Of a stretch of 64,000 nucleotides of DNA, positions 1 to 8,938 are shown piece by piece. Position numbers and translations under genes: made by a program. This DNA is from JAGREO01 sp020446285 (GTDB lineage: Bacteria; Pseudomonadota; Alphaproteobacteria; Geminicoccales; Geminicoccaceae), in contig JAWKVP010000010.1 in assembly GCA_041398005.1 (NCBI GenBank), positions 62,001 to 126,000 on the forward strand, written 5' to 3'. Every line of letters begins with the position of its first letter. Positions within the stretch are counted from its first letter, which is position 1. The notes under the pieces are model-generated. The model was not told the origin of the DNA. It saw only the letters and a program-made list of their open reading frames with translations, and made no database searches.

Positions 1-38
1 GTCAAAACCCGCTTCGATATTCGAGGAGGACATCATCC

Positions 39-992
39 ATGCGGTCAAGGCCGCTTTCCGCCACCCTGTTCGCCCTCGCCCTCCTGCTTGCAGGCGGCCA
101 TGCAGGCCATCGGGCGGCTTCCGCCGAAGCGGCCGAAATCACTGTGGTAGCCACCATAGCACCCGTTCACGGCATTGCCGAGGCAATCATGAAGGGCAGC
201 GGCAACCGCCCCGGACTGCTCCTTGCGGCCTCGGTCTCGCCGCATCTGGTCCAGCTCCGGCCGAGCCAGGCGGCCATGCTCGAAACGGCCGATCTGATCC
301 TGCGGGTAGGCGACACATTCGAAACCTTCCTCTCCCGCCTGCTCGCCCCGGACATCCATGCCGGCCGCCTCCTGACCCTCGACCAACTGCCCGGAATCAT
401 CCTTCACCCGAACCGCAGGGCCGGGCTCTTCGGGCATGACCCTGCCGGCGCGGACACACATGCGCATGCCGGCATCCCGTTCGATCCGCATCTCTGGCTC
501 GACCCGGAAAACGGCCGGACCGCCGCACGGGCGATCGCCGAAAGGCTCGCAGCACTCGATCCGGAGCATGCGCCGGTCTATCTGGACAATGCCGGCAGGT
601 TCGATGTGCGCCTGCTGCAGGTCGAACGGGAGATCGACGGGATGCTCGCCACGGTGCGCGAGCGCCCCTATCTCGTCCTGCACGATGCCTTCGGCAGTTT
701 CGAGAGACGTTTCGGCCTTCATCCGGCCGGTGCATTCGCCATCAGCCCCGACCGCCGTCCCGGTCCCCGGCGCCTGGACGATCTGAGACATATCGTCTCA
801 AACGGCGACATTGCCTGCATCTTCACCGAGCCACAGCTCGATACCGGCTGGATCGATACGATTCTTGCCGAAGAACCCGTCAGGAAAGGCGTTCTCGATC
901 CTCTGGGGTCGACCCTTCCGGCCGATGAGGAGCACTATCCCCGGTTGCTCCTTGGAATTGCCCGCTCGCTTCGGGATTGTCTTTCGCCATGA
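39..992 (+). CDS. Zinc/manganese ABC transporter substrate-binding protein (ZnuA/TroA family)
   Basis: Periplasmic metal-binding protein of the cluster A-I type, which captures Zn2+ or Mn2+ and delivers it to an ABC importer. It is 317 aa with a Sec signal peptide (hydrophobic core about residues 6-20). Three family-type ligand histidines are visible: H69 in SPHL, H151 in DPHLWLDP and H215 in VLHDAF. D287 is a candidate fourth ligand. C260 and C314 could form the disulfide known in ZnuA. The loop before DPHLWLDP is short and only mildly His-rich (GHDPAGADTHAHAG), unlike the long histidine loop of E. coli ZnuA. GAGGAGG at 24-30 supports this ATG. No ATPase or permease gene is in the window; they may lie to the left. 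The metal cannot be read from sequence. Confidence 0.85.
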   Translation: MRSRPLSATLFALALLLAGGHAGHRAASAEAAEITVVATIAPVHGIAEAIMKGSGNRPGLLLAASVSPHLVQLRPSQAAMLETADLILRVGDTFETFLSRLLAPDIHAGRLLTLDQLPGIILHPNRRAGLFGHDPAGADTHAHAGIPFDPHLWLDPENGRTAARAIAERLAALDPEHAPVYLDNAGRFDVRLLQVEREIDGMLATVRERPYLVLHDAFGSFERRFGLHPAGAFAISPDRRPGPRRLDDLRHIVSNGDIACIFTEPQLDTGWIDTILAEEPVRKGVLDPLGSTLPADEEHYPRLLLGIARSLRDCLSP

Positions 993-1076
993 ATGACGCC
1001 ATCCGCCGGACTTGCCTGCGCACGAGCCATCTCCTAGAGCAATCGCCAACGTTTCCGCCGCGCACAAGGTGGGAGC

Positions 1077-1106
1077 CACGAACGCAATCCGCACGAACGC
1101 AATCCG
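1077..1106 (+). repeat. Two perfect 15-bp direct repeats upstream of the DUF882 gene
   Basis: The unit CACGAACGCAATCCG occurs twice back to back, at 1077-1091 and 1092-1106. The second copy runs straight into the GGAGGA ribosome-binding site of the next gene. It could be a regulator site or a chance duplication. Confidence 0.6.
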
Positions 1107-1122
1107 GAGGAGACATCCGCTC

Positions 1123-1749
1123 ATGGAGACAGAGGCCGCGCCGATCCGGATCGGCCGGCGAGCCCTGCTTGCGCGCTCACCGGCCATCGTCGCCGGCGGA
1201 CTGATCGCGGCATCGTCCGCAAGCCATGCCCTCGCCTCGCCACCGACCGGACCGTTCCCCGCAGGCGTGCCGGTTCCGGCGACGAGGCCGGCCAGCCTGC
1301 TGCCGCCGACCCGCGGCGTCGCCCTCGTCCAGCCCAATACCGACGAACGGCTCGATGCCACCTACATGCGCGATGGCCGGGCGGACGATGGCGCCCTTGC
1401 CGAGATCAATCATCTCATGCGCGACTGGCACACGGGCGATGTCATCGAGATCGACCAGGGGCTCATCGACCTGCTCTGTACCCTCCAGCATTATGTCGGC
1501 GACGGCCGGCCGATCGAGGTCTTCTCCGCCTACCGGACGAAGAAGACCAATGACTGGCTGCGCCGCCATGGCCGCGCCACCGCCAAGCACAGCCTGCACA
1601 TCGAGGGCATGGCGGTCGACATGCACATCCCCGGGGTCCGCCTGCGCACGGTACGCGATGCCGCAAGAGCCCTGAATGCCGGCGGCGTCGGCTACTACCC
1701 CCGCTCCGGCTTCGTCCATATCGACACCGGCCCGGTACGCTACTGGTAA
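1123..1749 (+). CDS. DUF882/YcbK-like murein peptidase (peptidase M15-like fold)
   Basis: Likely periplasmic murein endopeptidase of the YcbK/MepK type, or a substrate-binding relative. The chosen ATG follows GGAGGA at 1106-1111 and gives 208 aa; a start at 1012 would add an unlikely leader. The N-terminus looks Tat-like (GRRALLA followed by a hydrophobic stretch ending ASSASHALA), and E. coli YcbK is itself Tat-exported. The C-terminal domain carries the M15-type zinc motifs: HSLHIEGMAVDMHIPG (His and Asp ligands) and FVHIDTGP (HxD). An EVFSAYRT segment, typical of the family, lies just before. It is about 130 bp downstream of the metal-binding protein on the same strand and could be co-transcribed with it. 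Confidence 0.85.
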   Translation: METEAAPIRIGRRALLARSPAIVAGGLIAASSASHALASPPTGPFPAGVPVPATRPASLLPPTRGVALVQPNTDERLDATYMRDGRADDGALAEINHLMRDWHTGDVIEIDQGLIDLLCTLQHYVGDGRPIEVFSAYRTKKTNDWLRRHGRATAKHSLHIEGMAVDMHIPGVRLRTVRDAARALNAGGVGYYPRSGFVHIDTGPVRYW

Positions 1750-2228
1750 ATCTCACCAGCCCGACACGTTCGTTCCATGGCACCCGCCACCATTGAACAC
1801 GCATTCGATTTTCGAACACATGCGCTTGAACGAAGAATTACAAAATCGCGACAAGATACCAATCGACAACTTGAATTCTTGTTATACTAAAAAAACTGAT
1901 TCGATTTACAAAATACTTACTTTCATGATCTACAAACAGGGTCAACGGAACGAAACGCCAGACAAACAGAAATCGAAAACAGACCTGCTCGATACAACAC
2001 AAAACGCCTCAAGCTCAAATCGACCCATTGAGCACAAGAACACGCCTCGAGTAACCGGAAAACAAAAAGACCAACGGGCCACGCAGTTTTGTGTGGCCCG
2101 CTTTTCCCGCATCGACAGATGCAAACCCTTTGCATCGACACCACAATTCTGCACACAGACTCACGAGCATTTCCTGCCCGCATCGCAGCGTGGAAAATAC
2201 CGATAGCAGTGCTGCGGCAACCGGGCCC
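1750..2228. other. Non-coding region of about 480 bp, AT-rich for this window
   Basis: No convincing gene. It is strongly AT-rich from about 1790 to 2040, and the open frame running through it is the out-of-frame continuation of the previous gene. A hairpin terminator lies at 2075-2105. The rest may hold the end of the upstream transcript, but no promoter with clear -35/-10 elements was identified. Confidence 0.6.
2075..2105 (+). terminator. Rho-independent terminator-like hairpin
   Basis: Inverted repeat CGGGCCAC (2075-2082) and GTGGCCCG (2093-2100) around a T-rich loop, followed by CTTTT. It would end the rightward ZnuA/DUF882 transcript, although it sits more than 300 bp past the stop codon. 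Confidence 0.65.
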
Positions 2229-3212
2229 TCAGGCCCTCAGGCCCTGGCGGGCGAAGGTGATGGCGCCCGGGCAGACGGCGAGGACCGACAGGGCGTAGGT
2301 CAGGAGCGAGAGTGCCACCGCCGCCTCGAGCGAGACGCCGGCAAGGCCGAGCAGGGCGGCGAAACCCGCCTCGCGCACGCCGACCCCGCCGATCGAGATC
2401 GGGATCTGGGTGATCAGGTTCACGCTCGGTACCGCATAGAGGAAGAGCGCGAAGGCATGATCCATGCCGAGCGCCAGTGCCGCCACCCATACCGCGACCA
2501 CCCGCAGGAGCTGGAAGCCGATGGCAAGGACGAAGCCCGCGGCGAGCAGTCCCGGCCGGGTCAGGAAGGCGTCGAAATTGCCGAAGAGATTGTCGATGCC
2601 GGCCTGCCATTTCGACAGCCTGCCCGATTGCAGGAGACGTGCCGCCAGCCGCCGCACGCCCGGGCTGAAGATCAGCGCGCAGGCCGCGCCAATGACGCTG
2701 AAGCTGAAGAGGATGGCGACGAGCACCGCGTCGGGCGGCGAGAAGGGCGCGTTCGCCAGCCCCCAGAGGATCAGCATGCCGAGTGCCACGAGGGCGAGCA
2801 CCCGCTCGACGAAGACCGATGCCAGCGCCCGCGCCATGTCGATCCGGCCGCGTGTCAGACCGTAGATGCGAAAGATCTCGCCGCCCACGCCGCCGGGCAG
2901 GAAGAAGGCGAGGAAGGTGGAGGTGAAGATCAGCGATATGAAACGTGAAAGTGGCGGCGCCTCGCCGATTCCGGCGATCAGCATCCGCCACCGCATCGCC
3001 GCCACCACCCGCTCGAGGACGAAGAGCGCAAGTGCCGCGAGCAGGATCAGCGGATCCGCACCGGCGAGGATCCCGCCGATGGCCCGCGTATCGACGAAGA
3101 CGAAGATGCCGGCGAGAATCCCGAGCCCGAGCACGAGGCGCAGCCAGATGCCGCGCCTGTCGCCGGGCGCTGCCTCCTGTGCATGGTCCGCAAGGGTCTC
3201 GTTTCCGTTCAT
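2229..3212 (-). CDS. Flippase-like integral membrane protein (LPG synthase TM / UPF0104 family)
   Basis: Polytopic inner-membrane protein of the AglD/MprF-N family (PF03706-like), 327 aa with about eight hydrophobic segments. Family hallmarks visible are the RWRMLI stretch, FFLPGGVGGEIFRIY, and near the C-terminus VPSVNLITQIPISIGGVGVRE. Members are lysylphosphatidylglycerol flippases or undefined polyprenyl/lipid-linked sugar transporters. Here the soluble synthetase domain of MprF is absent, so a transport role is inferred. The start at 3212 (MNGNET) is preferred because the upstream extension is basic, low-complexity and non-hydrophobic. The next gene upstream (ends 3335) is on the same strand, so the two may form an operon. 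Confidence 0.8.
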   Translation of the reverse strand: MNGNETLADHAQEAAPGDRRGIWLRLVLGLGILAGIFVFVDTRAIGGILAGADPLILLAALALFVLERVVAAMRWRMLIAGIGEAPPLSRFISLIFTSTFLAFFLPGGVGGEIFRIYGLTRGRIDMARALASVFVERVLALVALGMLILWGLANAPFSPPDAVLVAILFSFSVIGAACALIFSPGVRRLAARLLQSGRLSKWQAGIDNLFGNFDAFLTRPGLLAAGFVLAIGFQLLRVVAVWVAALALGMDHAFALFLYAVPSVNLITQIPISIGGVGVREAGFAALLGLAGVSLEAAVALSLLTYALSVLAVCPGAITFARQGLRA

Positions 3213-3334
3213 GTCCGTTCCGGCAGGCTGTTTTCGAACGCAGGGGATCCCGCGGCGAGAAGGCACGCCCGATCGGCCCGTGCAAGCGCAAAGTCGCTGA
3301 CGAAGGCCGCTCCGGCCGGATCCAGGCTTCCGCC

Positions 3335-4144
3335 TCAACCCGACGGTTTCCGCGCGCCGCCGAGACGTTTTCGCAGTTGAAGCGCAAGCTGGTGCATCAG
3401 GAAGCGCCCGGGTGTCTCATGACGTCCGACCGCATGCGGCGAAGCGGCAAGGGCGCGCAATCCGTCCTTCAGGCTTTCCACCGGCGCCGCCGGATCGAAA
3501 TCCGCCTGAAAGCCGAGCCGCGCGATCTGCCGTTCCTCGCCGGCGAAAGGCAGGGGATCGGTGCCCGGCAGCACCCGCCAGCCCCGTGTCTCCGCCTCGC
3601 CGAGCAGGGCCGGACGTGGCAGGAGACCGGGACGGCCGGCGATGTCACCGAGAAAGAACGCGCCCGCCCCTGACCCGGCGACAAGCCCGCGTACCACCGA
3701 GGCCCGCCGCCCGCACCATTTGCCGATCCCCCAGGGCAGCACCGCGATCCCGCCCGCCCGACGGACTGCGCGCAGCGTCTCGTCCACCGGCCTGTTTTCC
3801 GGCGGTCGCTCCGCCGTGCCGAGCGCCAGTACCTCGAGCCCCTCCAGGCTCACCACCTGCCAGCCCGGTACGAAATGCAGATCCGGCCGGCCCGGTGCCG
3901 AAAAGCGCATCGATCCCGGCATATCCAGCTGCTCGCCGCTCCAGCCCGCCGGCACCTCGGCGAACACGCTCTCCAGCGGTCGCTCCACCGCCGTCCGGGT
4001 CAAAAGGAGAAAGCCCGGCGGGACAGGATCGAGTCCGAGCTTCCCGGCCAGCCGTGCGACATTTTCCGCTGCCGCCTCCAGAATGGCGCGAGGATCGAAT
4101 CTGTCATAGAGATGCACATGGGCATCGACGAGGCAGGGCTGCAT
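3335..4144 (-). CDS. Metal-dependent hydrolase-like (amidohydrolase/PHP-type) protein, function unknown
   Basis: 269 aa. The N-terminus has a DAHVHLYDRFDP motif, the HxH-type metal site that opens amidohydrolase or PHP-like TIM-barrel domains. The rest (PGWQVVSLEGLEVLALGT, then AGGIAVLPWGIGKW, then FFLGDIAGRP) is compatible with such a barrel. I do not recognise a specific substrate. Start at 4144 is chosen because GGAG lies 8 nt upstream; an ATG at 4171 lacks a good site. It is divergent from the FAD oxidoreductase at 4248, with about 100 bp between them that must contain both promoters. It is followed on the same strand by the flippase-like gene. Confidence 0.65.
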   Translation of the reverse strand: MQPCLVDAHVHLYDRFDPRAILEAAAENVARLAGKLGLDPVPPGFLLLTRTAVERPLESVFAEVPAGWSGEQLDMPGSMRFSAPGRPDLHFVPGWQVVSLEGLEVLALGTAERPPENRPVDETLRAVRRAGGIAVLPWGIGKWCGRRASVVRGLVAGSGAGAFFLGDIAGRPGLLPRPALLGEAETRGWRVLPGTDPLPFAGEERQIARLGFQADFDPAAPVESLKDGLRALAASPHAVGRHETPGRFLMHQLALQLRKRLGGARKPSG

Positions 4145-4247
4145 GGGCAATTCTCCGGACTGGCGCGGCATCCTGAAAGCTGCCTATCCCTGACGCAAGC
4201 CCGCGACGGGCCCGTTACCAGCCGACAGCCATATCGAGGTGCCCATC

Positions 4248-5441
4248 GTGACATCGAAGCCCGCCCGTCCCGCTCGCAGCGGGGATGCCGACCTGATCGT
4301 GATCGGTGGCGGAATCTACGGCGTCATGCTGGCATTCGAGGCCGGGCGGGCGGGCCGAAGGGCACTCGTGCTCGAGCGCGGGCGGATCGGCGATGCCACC
4401 ACCGCCAACTGGTTCCGCATCCTCCATGGCGGCTTTCGCTACCTGCAGTCGCTCGATATCGTCCGCACCCGCGAATCCGCCGCCGAACGTCGCTGGTTCC
4501 TCGATTTCGCGCCCGACCTCGTGCAGCCCTTCCCCTTCCTGATGCCGCTCTACGGCGACGGTCTCAAACGCCCCTTGTTCCTGCGCATGGCGTTCCTGCT
4601 CGAATCCGTCCTCACCGCCGGCCGCAACCGGGGATTGCGGCCCGAATCCCGCATCGCCCCGGGTCGCACCCTGTCGGTGGAGGAAACGGCGGCGGTCTAT
4701 GCGGATGTGCGCCGCGAGGGGCTCCTGGGCGCCGCCCTCTGGCAGGATGCCGTGGCCTTCGACGATCGTGCCCTCATGAACCGGCTGCGCCACGCCGCGG
4801 AGACTCTCGGCGCCGTGTTCGAGGAGCAGACCCCGGTCCTCGACCTGCAGGTCAGCGGCGACCGGGTGAGCGGCGTCATCGTTGGAGGCCCGCGTTCCGG
4901 GCCGCGCACGGCACCGCTGGTCATCAATGCCGCCGGCCCCTGGTCCGGCGAGATCGCCGAACGTTTCGGCGCGCCCGCGCCCGAACTGTTCCGTCCGACA
5001 CTCGCCTTCAATCTCCTCATCGACCGGCCGCCGCTCGCCGCAACCGGCCTTGCCGTCGCCGGTCCGTCGCCGGGCGCGCCGATGCTCTTCCTCCTGCCGC
5101 TCGAAGGCCGCACCTTCGCCGGCACCTGGCATGTCGAATGGCAGGCGGAGGATCGCGAGGCGCGGGTCGCCGAAGCCGATGTCGACGCCTTTCTCCAGGC
5201 GCTCGCGCAGGCCGCCCCTGCGCTTGGCGCCACACGCGGGGATGTGCTCGGGATCCTTCCCGGCCTGCAGCCGCTCGCCAAGGGCAGCCGCACCGCCGTT
5301 TGCGATCGTCCGCTCACGATCGATCACGGCAGGAAAGGCGGGCCGCGCGGCCTGATCAGCGTCTCCGGCGTCAAGTACACCACCGCCCGTCATGTCGCGC
5401 AGCAGGTCGTCGCCGGCCTGCCGGATCCGGCCGACTGCTGA
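4248..5441 (+). CDS. FAD-dependent oxidoreductase (DAO / GlpD-like)
   Basis: Flavoprotein of the D-amino-acid oxidase/glycerol-3-phosphate dehydrogenase superfamily, about 397 aa. The Rossmann FAD motif is near the N-terminus (DLIVIGGGIYG, then an acidic LVLERG strand end). A GlpD-like segment follows (TTANWFRILHGGFRYLQ), and the second nucleotide-contact strand is VINAAGPWS. The C-terminus has GLISVSGVKYTTAR, which resembles the GlpD pattern. I chose GTG 4248 because GAGG at 4236-4239 is 8 nt upstream; the GTG at 4239 overlaps that site. The physiological substrate is uncertain: glycerol-3-phosphate, an amino acid or a sugar acid. It has no obvious glycerol gene partner here. Confidence 0.75.
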   Translation: MTSKPARPARSGDADLIVIGGGIYGVMLAFEAGRAGRRALVLERGRIGDATTANWFRILHGGFRYLQSLDIVRTRESAAERRWFLDFAPDLVQPFPFLMPLYGDGLKRPLFLRMAFLLESVLTAGRNRGLRPESRIAPGRTLSVEETAAVYADVRREGLLGAALWQDAVAFDDRALMNRLRHAAETLGAVFEEQTPVLDLQVSGDRVSGVIVGGPRSGPRTAPLVINAAGPWSGEIAERFGAPAPELFRPTLAFNLLIDRPPLAATGLAVAGPSPGAPMLFLLPLEGRTFAGTWHVEWQAEDREARVAEADVDAFLQALAQAAPALGATRGDVLGILPGLQPLAKGSRTAVCDRPLTIDHGRKGGPRGLISVSGVKYTTARHVAQQVVAGLPDPADC

Positions 5442-5673
5442 ACGGCGTATCCCGGAGTGTCACATGCGGCATCCCGCAATTGTCCGGGGCCGGCACCCAT
5501 GGTACCCCGGAACCAGTTATGGACTGTGGCGTGAAGAAGCGGGGACTTTCGTCACCTTCCGGTTGTTGAAACGAAAAGACGCCTCGATATCCGTGGTTGA
5601 CATGCGGCCGTGCCGTTTGCGACCGGCGGAGGGGAGCGGAAAGCCGAAAGAGACGCCTTGGCATGATGACGGC

Positions 5674-6450
5674 ATGATGAAGGAAAACGATCCCGCCGAA
5701 CCCGCGGTAACCTATCCCGAAAAACAGCGACTGATCGACGAACTCGCCTCGAAGCGGACAAGCGCCTTCGCCAAGTACCAGGCCTTCTTCGTCGGTCGCC
5801 CCGGATTTGCCGCCTTCCTGCGTTACGAACTCTCCGTCATGCTTTTCTGCGGCCTGCGCGGCGCGCTCGGCTATGCCCTGCGCGGTCGCTTCTTTCCGGG
5901 CCTGTTCCTCGCCGCCGGTCGCGGCGTCGCCTTCGGCCGCGACCTGATCCTGCGCTGTCCCGGCCGCATCCGCCTCGGCGCCGGCATCGCCATCGACGAC
6001 CAGTGCACCCTCGATGCACGCGGCGTCGGCGAGGATGACGTGTTCGAGATCGGCGACGGCACGCTGCTCGCCCGCGATGTCATCATCGTCTCCAAGAGCG
6101 GCAGCATCCGCATCGGCAGGAACGGCTCCATCGGCTCGCAAACGATCCTCTCCGGCACCAACGGCATCGAACTCGGCGACCATGTCCTCGTCGCCGGCCA
6201 GTGCTATGTCGGTGGCGGCCGCTACCGGACCGAACTCGGCGCCGGCCCCATGGTCGAGCAGGGTCTCGTCAGCAAGGGCCCAACCATCATCGGCAACGAT
6301 GTCTGGCTCGGTGCCGGCGTGCGCATCCTCGACGGCGTGCGTATCGGCGACGGCGCGATCGTCGGCGGCGGCGCCGTCGTCACCACCGACATTGCCCCGG
6401 AAACCATCGTCGCCGGCATCCCGGCAAGGGAAATCGGCCGGCGAAGGTAG
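5674..6450 (+). CDS. Left-handed beta-helix (hexapeptide) acyltransferase
   Basis: Acyltransferase of the LbetaH class (WcaF/maltose-acetyltransferase-like), 258 aa, probably transferring acetyl groups to a surface sugar. After an alpha-helical N-terminal third it shows hexapeptide-repeat coils (RIRLGAGIAIDDQ, RIGRNGSIGSQ, IELGDHVLVAG). It then has the classic acetyltransferase C-terminus: GNDVWLGAGVRILDG, VRIGDGAIVGGGAVVTTD and VAGIPAREIG. The ATG at 5674 has no strong ribosome-binding site, and an earlier in-frame ATG at 5602 is possible. It lies some 230 bp after the FAD oxidoreductase on the same strand. Confidence 0.8.
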   Translation: MMKENDPAEPAVTYPEKQRLIDELASKRTSAFAKYQAFFVGRPGFAAFLRYELSVMLFCGLRGALGYALRGRFFPGLFLAAGRGVAFGRDLILRCPGRIRLGAGIAIDDQCTLDARGVGEDDVFEIGDGTLLARDVIIVSKSGSIRIGRNGSIGSQTILSGTNGIELGDHVLVAGQCYVGGGRYRTELGAGPMVEQGLVSKGPTIIGNDVWLGAGVRILDGVRIGDGAIVGGGAVVTTDIAPETIVAGIPAREIGRRR

Positions 6451-6519
6451 ACAGCACGCCGGAGAACCGTCGACAGACGCAACGGCCGTCATTCGATCGA
6501 CACATCGCATGAATGGTAC

Positions 6520-6660
6520 GATGAAAATTGACAATAAAAATATGTAATGATCAAATTCATGCATGCTTATAATTACATTTTTATTGTGTAAATAAATTGG
6601 AATATTTGCGCCGTTAATCGAATATTAACAGTTGTGAGGTAGGGGTTAACGCCAACGATT
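6520..6660 (+). promoter_or_regulatory. AT-rich promoter region of the TadE/TadG-like operon
   Basis: A sharp AT-rich island in GC-rich surroundings, directly before the pilin-type genes. It contains an inverted repeat GTTAAT (6613-6618) / ATTAAC (6624-6629) and another GTTAAC at 6645-6650, which could be a regulator site. No textbook -35/-10 pair is assigned. Confidence 0.45.
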
Positions 6661-6662
6661 GC

Positions 6663-7295
6663 ATGGCGGGACCCTCATCCGTGAACCTGTTTTCCAGATT
6701 GAAAGACGATCTGTCGGCAAGCATCGCGGTGGAGATGGCTTCGGCGACGGCCTTCATGGTGATCGCGCTGATCGGCTTTGTCGAAGCGGGCATCGCCAAG
6801 ACCCAGGAATCGTTTGCCGACCACGGTTATGCCGTGTTCGGGGAACTGGTCATGTCGCATGAAGGGCCGATCACCTGCAGCGATCTCGACGGTTATTTCC
6901 GCCTTGCGCAGCAGGCTTACGCAACCGGCAATATCGGCAATGCGATGTCCGCCGGCGACGCACCGTCACCCTTCGCATTGCGCGTGGCGGGCATCGAGGT
7001 TCTTCGCGAGGGCCGTCACGGGCGCGTGGAGCCGAAAGTCATGTGGCATGCCCATTATGACGTCGACACCGATTTCGCCCTCGACGAAACCGTCAGTCTT
7101 CCGGATGCCCTCGAGAACGAATCCGATTTCTACATTCTGCTCGAGGGGCGGACACGGATCTCCTCGGCATTCAGCTTCCTCGTCAAGGCGGCCGACGAAC
7201 TGCTCATCGAGCGCGAGGAAACCAGGATCATCACGCCGAGATATCAGACAAAGATGATCGCATCCGGCACCTCGACGACGAACTGCCGGATCTGA
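6663..7295 (+). CDS. TadE-like pilus assembly protein (Flp-type pseudopilin)
   Basis: 210 aa. The N-terminus has one hydrophobic helix (ASIAVEMASATAFMVIALIGFVEAG spans about residues 18-42) with an acidic residue at the start, as in TadE/TadF minor pseudopilins. The remainder is a soluble domain with a single Cys near the middle and one near the C-terminus (TTNCRI). Such proteins are exported to the inner membrane and assist Tad/Flp pilus assembly. The assignment rests on this topology and on the two TadG/TadE-type genes that follow within 30 bp. The start is not well defined: no clear ribosome-binding site precedes ATG 6663, and GTG 6681 is an alternative. Confidence 0.6.
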   Translation: MAGPSSVNLFSRLKDDLSASIAVEMASATAFMVIALIGFVEAGIAKTQESFADHGYAVFGELVMSHEGPITCSDLDGYFRLAQQAYATGNIGNAMSAGDAPSPFALRVAGIEVLREGRHGRVEPKVMWHAHYDVDTDFALDETVSLPDALENESDFYILLEGRTRISSAFSFLVKAADELLIEREETRIITPRYQTKMIASGTSTTNCRI

Positions 7296-7320
7296 CCGGC
7301 AAGAAACCAGAGGCCCTCGC

Positions 7321-8922
7321 ATGCCAATCAAGAATGTCCATCTGGTCCGGGACCGCAAGGGTTCCGCCATCCTCATGCTTGCACTGGCCCTTCCCGTCAT
7401 CGTCATGGTCCTCTCGCTGGGCGTCGACTATGCAAGGACGCTCGTTGCCCGGCAGAAACTCCAGAACGCCGCCGACACGACGACCCTGGCCGTCGTCAAG
7501 CGCTCGATTCTGGATGGCGGGCTGGGCGAGGAGGATCTGGCGGCTTTCGGCAGGGACTATCTCGCCGCACAGTTCGATGGCGTGTACAGGATCGACGGTT
7601 TCGATATCGATCCCTCCGTGGTGACGGCGGAGCTGTCGCTGACCGGTTCGGTCTCCGGTCTTTTCACGAGAATCTTCAAGACGGACATTCTCGACTACAA
7701 GGTCAATTCCGCGGCAACGATCGGGCGCACCGCCATCGAGGTCGCCCTGGTTCTGGATACGTCGCGCTCGATCTCCGATGCCGAACTGTCGGCGCTCAAG
7801 GCTTCCGCGATGAAGCTGGTCGACGAGATCATTCCGCCTTCATCGGCGGGGTCCGCGCAAACCACGGTATCGCTGGTGCCGTTCGCCGGAATGGTCCGCC
7901 TGCCTGTATCCGAGCGCGGCGAGTGGTGGATCGATGCCTATGGCGGGGGAGCTCCGCATCATTTCGATCACATCAACACGATCCTCTACGCGGTCGGGGC
8001 CAAGCCCCGTTTCTGGCGGCCGACCCGGGGCGAACTGTTCGATCAGGTCACGGATCATGAATGGCAGGGATGTCTGGAACATCCGCCTCATCCCAACGAT
8101 GTCAACGATGTCGAGCCGGTCAGATGGGATCCCGCCACATGGTTTCTGCCATATTTCGCCTTCGACGTCCTTGATCTCCCGGCGAACAGCAAGAAGGAAT
8201 CCTGGAACGACTGGCTCGACGATGATGCGGGTGGCTGCTTCACGCCTCCCGACGACAGTGACTTCGATGCAAATTTCGACACGACCTGCAAGTACGGGTC
8301 TCCGGGCAGAACGGTTCGCAGCAATGGCAGGAAGGGCGTCATCAAGGGCGAGAAGATCGAACTCGGTCCGAACTATTACTGCACGGTCAGCCCGTTGCTG
8401 CCCCTGACCTCCGATCGCGAGGCCCTGGCGAAGGCGATCGACGGGATGGGCAACGACCATGTGAACATCACCGATCTGACGATCGGGCTGATGTGGGGCT
8501 GGCGCGCCCTGTCACCCGATCCGCCGCTGGCGCAATCGCCCGGACACCCCTCGAAGGAACGGCTCAAGTTCATCGTTCTCATGTCGGATGGCGCCAATGC
8601 CGCCGCCCAGGGCAGGGGCAAGCAATACGGGGGCTGGGGAATGCCCGGCGACGGACGGCTGGGCCCCTCCATCGATTCCGGTTCCGACGACAAGGACATC
8701 GCGGCCGTGATGGACGGGCGCACGCTCGAGGCATGCGCCAATGCAAAACGTTATGGCATCACCATCATGTCCGTCAATTTCGGCGAGAACACCACCGGAT
8801 CCGGGGTTCTCCAGCAATGTGCCAGCAGCGGCCTGTACTACGAGGCAACCGATGCCGCGGCCCTGGGCGATGTGTTCCGGTCCATCGGCGTCCATATCGG
8901 CTCGCTGCGTCTGACCCGGTGA
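7321..8922 (+). CDS. TadG-like protein with von Willebrand factor A domain
   Basis: 533 aa. Residues about 13-45 form the TadE-like helix (KGSAILMLALALPVIVMV, then GVDYARTLVARQKLQNAAD), typical of the Flp pilus assembly TadE/G N-terminus (PF13400). From about residue 140 a vWA domain begins with a MIDAS-type motif, LDTSRSIS (DxSxS at residue 146). Later comes KFIVLMSDGANAA, which supplies the usual MSDG element. A large insertion rich in aromatic and charged residues (about residues 200-340) separates these. The protein is expected to be anchored in the inner membrane with the vWA domain outside. It is spaced 25 bp after the previous gene and 16 bp before the next, so an operon is likely. Confidence 0.8.
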   Translation: MPIKNVHLVRDRKGSAILMLALALPVIVMVLSLGVDYARTLVARQKLQNAADTTTLAVVKRSILDGGLGEEDLAAFGRDYLAAQFDGVYRIDGFDIDPSVVTAELSLTGSVSGLFTRIFKTDILDYKVNSAATIGRTAIEVALVLDTSRSISDAELSALKASAMKLVDEIIPPSSAGSAQTTVSLVPFAGMVRLPVSERGEWWIDAYGGGAPHHFDHINTILYAVGAKPRFWRPTRGELFDQVTDHEWQGCLEHPPHPNDVNDVEPVRWDPATWFLPYFAFDVLDLPANSKKESWNDWLDDDAGGCFTPPDDSDFDANFDTTCKYGSPGRTVRSNGRKGVIKGEKIELGPNYYCTVSPLLPLTSDREALAKAIDGMGNDHVNITDLTIGLMWGWRALSPDPPLAQSPGHPSKERLKFIVLMSDGANAAAQGRGKQYGGWGMPGDGRLGPSIDSGSDDKDIAAVMDGRTLEACANAKRYGITIMSVNFGENTTGSGVLQQCASSGLYYEATDAAALGDVFRSIGVHIGSLRLTR

Positions 8923-8938
8923 CGAACGAGGGTTCCCC

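Noticed and set aside
1676..2206. Open frame of 176 residues after the DUF882 gene
   Set aside because: Starts inside the previous gene in another frame and runs through AT-rich DNA without ribosome-binding site or domain.
2161..3387. Alternative 408-residue minus-strand frame over the flippase-like gene
   Set aside because: The other frame has the expected membrane helices and family motifs; this one is Arg-rich and without structure.
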